This document shows, piece by piece, positions 5,901-8,796 of a DNA stretch of 8,796 nt. The position numbers were made by a program, and so were the translations under genes. How positions within the stretch are numbered: the stretch's first letter is position 1; every line of letters begins with the position of its first letter. Source of the stretch: Acetobacteraceae bacterium (GTDB taxonomy: Bacteria > Pseudomonadota > Alphaproteobacteria > Acetobacterales > Acetobacteraceae); assembly GCA_003164305.1 (NCBI GenBank), contig PLSZ01000604.1, positions 968 to 9,763 on the forward strand, written 5' to 3'. The notes beneath the pieces are model-generated. The model did no database searches, was not told the origin of the DNA, and saw nothing but the letters and a program-made list of their open reading frames with translations.

Positions 5901-6533
5901 ATGAAAGACCGTCTGCTGCTTGATTCCATGGTCAAGGAGAGCCTGAAGCGTTGGCCGCAAAGGCCCCCGGGACTGAAACCGCGCCGCGGCAAGGAAAGCT
6001 GGCTGCGAGGTCGGCCTTCGGAAGACGCGAGTGTCAGCAATCCGTTCCTTAAATTGCCCGGAAGCACGAAATTGCGCACCTTGCCGGATGGCCTGTGGCT
6101 CAACTTCGGTGGCACGTTCGAGGAGCCTTACGTCGATATTTTCGCCATCGAGGCCTGCAGTACCTTGCAGAACCTGCTCGACAAGCGCTCACGCTTCGCG
6201 CCGAGCACGCATTCGCTGCTCGCTGTTTGTCCGGTCGCGTGGCTGCTGGCGCCGGTCGCGCCCAACGACCCGACGCCGCGCTGGCGGGCGACCGGCGTGT
6301 TCCGGGCCGAACCCACGGTCCCCGCCGCGATCCCGGTGCGCGAGATGCGCGTGATGTATGGGTTGAAAGACCTACATTACGCCGGTTTCGCGCGCCATCA
6401 GTTACCGCACGCGCACGAGTTTTTCGTCCCGATGAAGACGCTGACGGAGGTCAACAGTGAACACAATCCCAGGTTGCGCGCACTGGTGGAGCGCGCCTCG
6501 GTATCTTCGAACTTCTATAATCAGGCCGACTGA
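5901..6533 (+). CDS. Unrecognised 210-residue protein
   Basis: I do not recognise this protein. The first 45 residues are basic (LKRWPQRPPGLKPRRGKES, then WLRGR). A more ordered middle follows with LRTLPDGLWLNFGG (69-82), EEPYVDIFAIEACSTLQNLL (84-103) and DKRSRFAPSTHSLLAVCPVA, then a hydrophobic WLLAPVAP stretch too short for a clear membrane helix. The end is polar (NSEHNPRLRALVERASVSSN). There is no signal peptide. The acidic residues in LPDG and FAIEA recall a nuclease-like arrangement, but no lysine follows the Glu, so I do not propose that function. The start is odd: the purine run GGGGGGAG (5892-5899) ends 1 nt before the ATG, and no other in-frame start exists between the stop at 5871-5873 and 5901; Met10 at 5928 has no ribosome binding site. 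It has its own promoter-like region and overlaps the convergent GDPD gene by 13 bp. Confidence 0.75.
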   Translation: MKDRLLLDSMVKESLKRWPQRPPGLKPRRGKESWLRGRPSEDASVSNPFLKLPGSTKLRTLPDGLWLNFGGTFEEPYVDIFAIEACSTLQNLLDKRSRFAPSTHSLLAVCPVAWLLAPVAPNDPTPRWRATGVFRAEPTVPAAIPVREMRVMYGLKDLHYAGFARHQLPHAHEFFVPMKTLTEVNSEHNPRLRALVERASVSSNFYNQAD

Positions 6534-7492
6534 CTCTGGCGGGCCGGTTCAACCTCGCGCGCCAGCGCGGCGGTCACGATCATCGCCTTATCCGGCCGGT
6601 CCGTGATCAACCCATCCACGCCCCAACCGATCAGCCGCCGCATCGCCGCGCGGCGGTTGACGGTCCACGGCATGACGCGCAACCCGAGATCGTGCGCGTG
6701 CGCGATCTCCGCCCGCGTCAGTGTCTCGGACGCCGGAGCCCAAATCTCCCCACGGATTTCGCCGCCGATCTCGCCACGAATTGCCCCGCCCTGGGCCGCC
6801 ACCGTGGCAGGCACGGACCGACCGAACGCCGCCGGTATTTGCCCGTCCCACCAGAGCGCCGCTTCTCGTTCGGTCCCCGGGCGAGTCAGCCACGCCAGTC
6901 GTATTTCCGGCCGGCGGCGCCTGATGTAACGCGGCCCGCGCCAGTCGAAGGATTCCACGATCACCCGACCCGTTGCGCCAGCGGTATCGACGATCGACAG
7001 TACGGCGTCGGCCAGCTGCTCGGGCGCCGCCGTCCGCCCAGGATATCTTGGATCGGTCTTCAGCTCGATGATAAAGTTCGCCTCGGGCACAAGCCGCAGC
7101 ACGTCCACCAGTCTGGGAACGCGCGCGCCGTCGTTGGCCTGTTGCGCGCGATGCAGCAGCCGGTAGTGCGACGCGGGGCGGATACGCCCCACGTCGTAGC
7201 GGCTGAGTTCGGCATAGGTCAGCGCGTGGATCAGCGGCGGCGTCCCGGACAGAAAGCGCCCCGACGCGTCGCGCGTGACCGCCGGGTTCAGCGCCAGATC
7301 GTGACTGACCACGACCACCCCATCGGCGGTCATCCCGACATCCAGTTCGAACATCCGCACACCCAGATCGAGCGCGTCGCGGAAACCGTCGATCGTATTC
7401 TCGGGGAACAGGCCGCGCGCGCCGCGATGTCCGATGATCTCGACCGGCCGCGTCATATCGAACCGGTGTGTCGCCCTGGCCGCCTGTCGCAT
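6521..7492 (-). CDS. Glycerophosphodiester phosphodiesterase
   Basis: This is a 323-residue GDPD-family enzyme (UgpQ/GlpQ type), which hydrolyses glycerophosphodiesters from phospholipid turnover to sn-glycerol-3-phosphate and an alcohol. Numbered from the start at 7492, the motif IIGHRGARGLFPENT gives His22, Arg23, Glu31 and Asn32; FELDVGMTADG gives the metal ligands Glu49 and Asp51; and VSHD gives the second catalytic His64. FIIELKTD and the late GLRVMPWTVNRRAAMRRLI-GVDGLITDRPD block complete the TIM barrel. There is no signal peptide, so it is probably cytoplasmic. The frame is open up to 7627, but that would overlap the aldo/keto reductase gene; ATG 7492 (GGA 10 nt upstream) or ATG 7456 (MTRPVEIIGHRG) are the likely starts. 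Residues 239-250 are RGEIGGEIRGEI, encoded by three 12-bp tandem units between GGAI and WAP. Its 3' end overlaps the convergent 210-residue gene. Confidence 0.93.
   Translation of the reverse strand: MRQAARATHRFDMTRPVEIIGHRGARGLFPENTIDGFRDALDLGVRMFELDVGMTADGVVVVSHDLALNPAVTRDASGRFLSGTPPLIHALTYAELSRYDVGRIRPASHYRLLHRAQQANDGARVPRLVDVLRLVPEANFIIELKTDPRYPGRTAAPEQLADAVLSIVDTAGATGRVIVESFDWRGPRYIRRRRPEIRLAWLTRPGTEREAALWWDGQIPAAFGRSVPATVAAQGGAIRGEIGGEIRGEIWAPASETLTRAEIAHAHDLGLRVMPWTVNRRAAMRRLIGWGVDGLITDRPDKAMIVTAALAREVEPARQSQSA
6743..6778 (-). repeat. Three 12-bp in-frame tandem repeats inside the GDPD gene
   Basis: On the plus strand the units are AATCTCCCCACG (6743-6754), GATTTCGCCGCC (6755-6766) and GATCTCGCCACG (6767-6778); a weaker fourth unit follows at 6779-6790. 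On the coding strand each unit encodes a four-residue I-x-G-E period. The units differ at several bases, so the expansion is not recent or has diverged under selection. Confidence 0.8.
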
Positions 7493-7531
7493 CCAAAATC
7501 GGTCCCTGATAGTGTCGCCGCCAATCAGCAC

Positions 7532-7537
7532 GGGGAG
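7532..7537 (+). promoter_or_regulatory. Ribosome binding site of the aldo/keto reductase gene
   Basis: GGGGAG lies 7 nt before the ATG at 7545. It fixes this start against the in-frame ATG at 7434, which would add 37 residues without family character and run into the divergent GDPD gene. Confidence 0.75.
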
Positions 7538-7544
7538 CGCGAGG

Positions 7545-8528
7545 ATGGAATACACCACTCTGGGCCGGACCGGCCTGCGGGTCAGCGTCGCGGGTCTCGG
7601 CACCGGCGGGTTCAGCCGCGTCGGCATCGGCCAGTCCGAGGATCACGCCGTCGGCATCATCCGGCAGGCGCTGGATCTGGGGGTCACCCTGATCGACACG
7701 GCGGCCGTCTACGGCACCGAGGGTGTCGTCGGGCGTGCCCTGAAGAATGTGCCCCGCGATGAGGTCGTGGTATGCACCAAAGCCTCGAAGCCGATCAACG
7801 ATCCCGCCTTTACCGTCGCGAAAATTCTTGAAAGCCTCGATGGCTCGCTGTCGCGTCTGGGCCTGGATTACGTCGATGTGTTCCAACTGCATGCCGTGCC
7901 GCCCGCCGCTTACGATTACGTGCGCCAGGAGATCGTTCCGGCGCTGCTGCGTGAGAAGGAAAAGGGCAAGTTTCGTTTCCTGGGCATCACCGAGACCTCG
8001 CCGAACGATCACGAGCAGGTGATGCTGCGAAAGGCCGCGGCGGACACGCCGTGGGATACCGCGATGTTCGCGTTCAACCTGATGGACCAGGTCGCGCGGG
8101 AGAAGGTGTTCCCCCTGACGCTGAAGAACGGTGTGGGAACGCTGATGATGTTCGCGGTGCGCAGCATCTTCGCCCGTCCCGCGCAACTCGCCGACACGAT
8201 GAAGGATCTCGCCAGCAAGGGTCTGGTGCCGGCGGAACTGGCCGCGAGCGACGAGCCTCTGGGCTTTCTGGTGCACCCGGATGGGGCGAGTTCGGTGACC
8301 GACGCGGCGTATCGCTACGTGCGGCATGAACCTGGAGTGGATGTCGTGCTGTTCGGCACCGGCGACTCGGAGCACTTGAAGGCCAACATCGCGTCCATCC
8401 TGAAGCCGCCGCTGCCGGACGAGGATCGCGAGAAACTGCGCACGCTGTTCAGCCATTTGCGCGGTGTGGGCCTTGAGGTTCCGCCCTTCGCGGCCGAGCG
8501 GCGAGCGGCGGCGGCGAAGGAAGCGTAG
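7545..8528 (+). CDS. Aldo/keto reductase
   Basis: This 327-residue protein is an NADPH-type aldo/keto reductase with a TIM-barrel fold, expected to reduce aldehydes or ketones in the cytoplasm; the physiological substrate cannot be read from the sequence. It opens with MEYTTLGRTGLRVSVAGLGT, as usual for bacterial members. The catalytic tetrad is complete: Asp51 and Tyr56 in LIDTAAVYGTEG, Lys79 in VVVCTKASKP and His116 in DVFQLHAV. The barrel continues with GKFRFLGITETS and AMFAFNLMDQ. The late GVDVVLFGTGDSEHLKANI segment is where the cofactor phosphate is held in this superfamily, with the G-TG-S-HL-N pattern preserved. The C-terminus ends in an Ala/Arg-rich tail. It diverges from the GDPD gene with about 50-90 nt between starts, so promoters of both must lie within or overlap this short gap. 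Confidence 0.95.
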   Translation: MEYTTLGRTGLRVSVAGLGTGGFSRVGIGQSEDHAVGIIRQALDLGVTLIDTAAVYGTEGVVGRALKNVPRDEVVVCTKASKPINDPAFTVAKILESLDGSLSRLGLDYVDVFQLHAVPPAAYDYVRQEIVPALLREKEKGKFRFLGITETSPNDHEQVMLRKAAADTPWDTAMFAFNLMDQVAREKVFPLTLKNGVGTLMMFAVRSIFARPAQLADTMKDLASKGLVPAELAASDEPLGFLVHPDGASSVTDAAYRYVRHEPGVDVVLFGTGDSEHLKANIASILKPPLPDEDREKLRTLFSHLRGVGLEVPPFAAERRAAAAKEA

Positions 8529-8796
8529 CGGCTCCGGCCGCCGGGAGAGCCATTCGCGCCACCGGGGACCCCGGGCGACGGCTCGGCGGGGAGGCCGTGT
8601 GGCTGACGGTCCTCGCGGCGGCCGCGTGAACGCCAGTCCCGGCGACATGCGAGACGTGGCGGCGGTATCGGCCCGGGGTCGGACCAGGTTTTTCGTTCTC
8701 CCATCGCCAGCGCGCGGGATCGCCGCGGCGGGCCCGAGCATCCCCCCGGGGCATCCCCCATAGGCGCTAAGACAGTGCCGCGCATCGAACGACATC
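8529..8796. other. GC-rich region downstream of the aldo/keto reductase gene, no gene seen
   Basis: No ORF here has a recognisable product. Just after the stop, GGCTC (8530-8534) can pair with GAGCC (8547-8551) around a GC-rich interior, but no T-run follows, so a terminator call is weak. Near the right edge GCATCCCCC occurs twice (8738-8746 and 8751-8759). The region may be the 3' or 5' flank of a gene beyond the window. Confidence 0.4.

Noticed and set aside
5595..5960. 121-codon minus-strand frame crossing the AT-rich promoter region
   Set aside because: It would run antisense through the TATAAT, the DnaA box and the start of the 210-residue gene, and its translation resembles no protein I know.
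7493..7627. N-terminal extension of GDPD with a hydrophobic segment (VVYSILALPVLIGG)
   Set aside because: It would overlap 83 bp of the divergent aldo/keto reductase gene, whose start is fixed by a good ribosome binding site and a canonical N-terminus; the extension is an antisense reading of that gene.
8464..8763. 99-codon plus-strand frame at the right end
   Set aside because: It begins inside the reductase gene in another frame and consists of Arg/Gly/Ser/Pro-rich sequence without motif.
6588..8795. 735-codon minus-strand open frame spanning the aldo/keto reductase and GDPD genes
   Set aside because: It is antisense to the reductase and out of frame with GDPD, both of which have intact catalytic motifs. 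The translation is low-complexity Arg/Gly/Ala/His sequence.

Overview
The window looks like chromosomal DNA of a GC-rich alphaproteobacterium, most likely in the Rhodospirillales/Acetobacteraceae area. This rests on the lipid A hydrolase being LpxI, a type II citrate synthase of alphaproteobacterial style, high-GC codon use, and intergenic palindromic repeats of the GTCATCCTCGGG...CCCGAGGATGAC type that are common in these genomes. The assignment is by inspection only; no rRNA or other strict marker is present.

Layout. Positions 1-1023 (minus strand) carry lpxI followed after 4 nt by the 5' end of gloA (glyoxalase I, cut by the window edge). Positions 1024-1482 are a divergent intergenic region holding two repeat blocks: a REP/BIME-like element with a perfect 23-bp inverted repeat, and a cluster of small GC hairpins. 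Positions 1483-2784 (plus) are gltA, citrate synthase, ending in an 11-bp-stem hairpin (2811-2838) that lies between two convergent genes. Positions 5321-2890 (minus) hold three genes in one direction: a secreted PL5 (alginate lyase-like) enzyme, a 124-residue unrecognised protein, and an APH-fold small-molecule kinase joined to it by an ATGA overlap. Positions 5322-5900 are a long divergent intergenic region with an AT-rich end containing a perfect DnaA-box consensus, a perfect TATAAT and the start of an unrecognised 210-residue gene (5901-6533). That gene overlaps by 13 bp the convergent end of a glycerophosphodiester phosphodiesterase gene (7492-6521, minus). An aldo/keto reductase gene (7545-8528, plus) diverges from it. 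The last 268 nt show no gene.

Functional picture. The recognisable genes are mostly housekeeping or metabolic: outer-membrane lipid A synthesis, methylglyoxal detoxification, the TCA cycle, phospholipid head-group recycling and carbonyl reduction. The parts that are not routine are the lyase/unknown/kinase cluster, the DnaA-box-bearing promoter in front of an orphan gene, and a 12-bp in-frame tandem repeat that lengthens the GDPD protein. I see no CRISPR array, tRNA, rRNA, transposase or complete novel multi-gene system.
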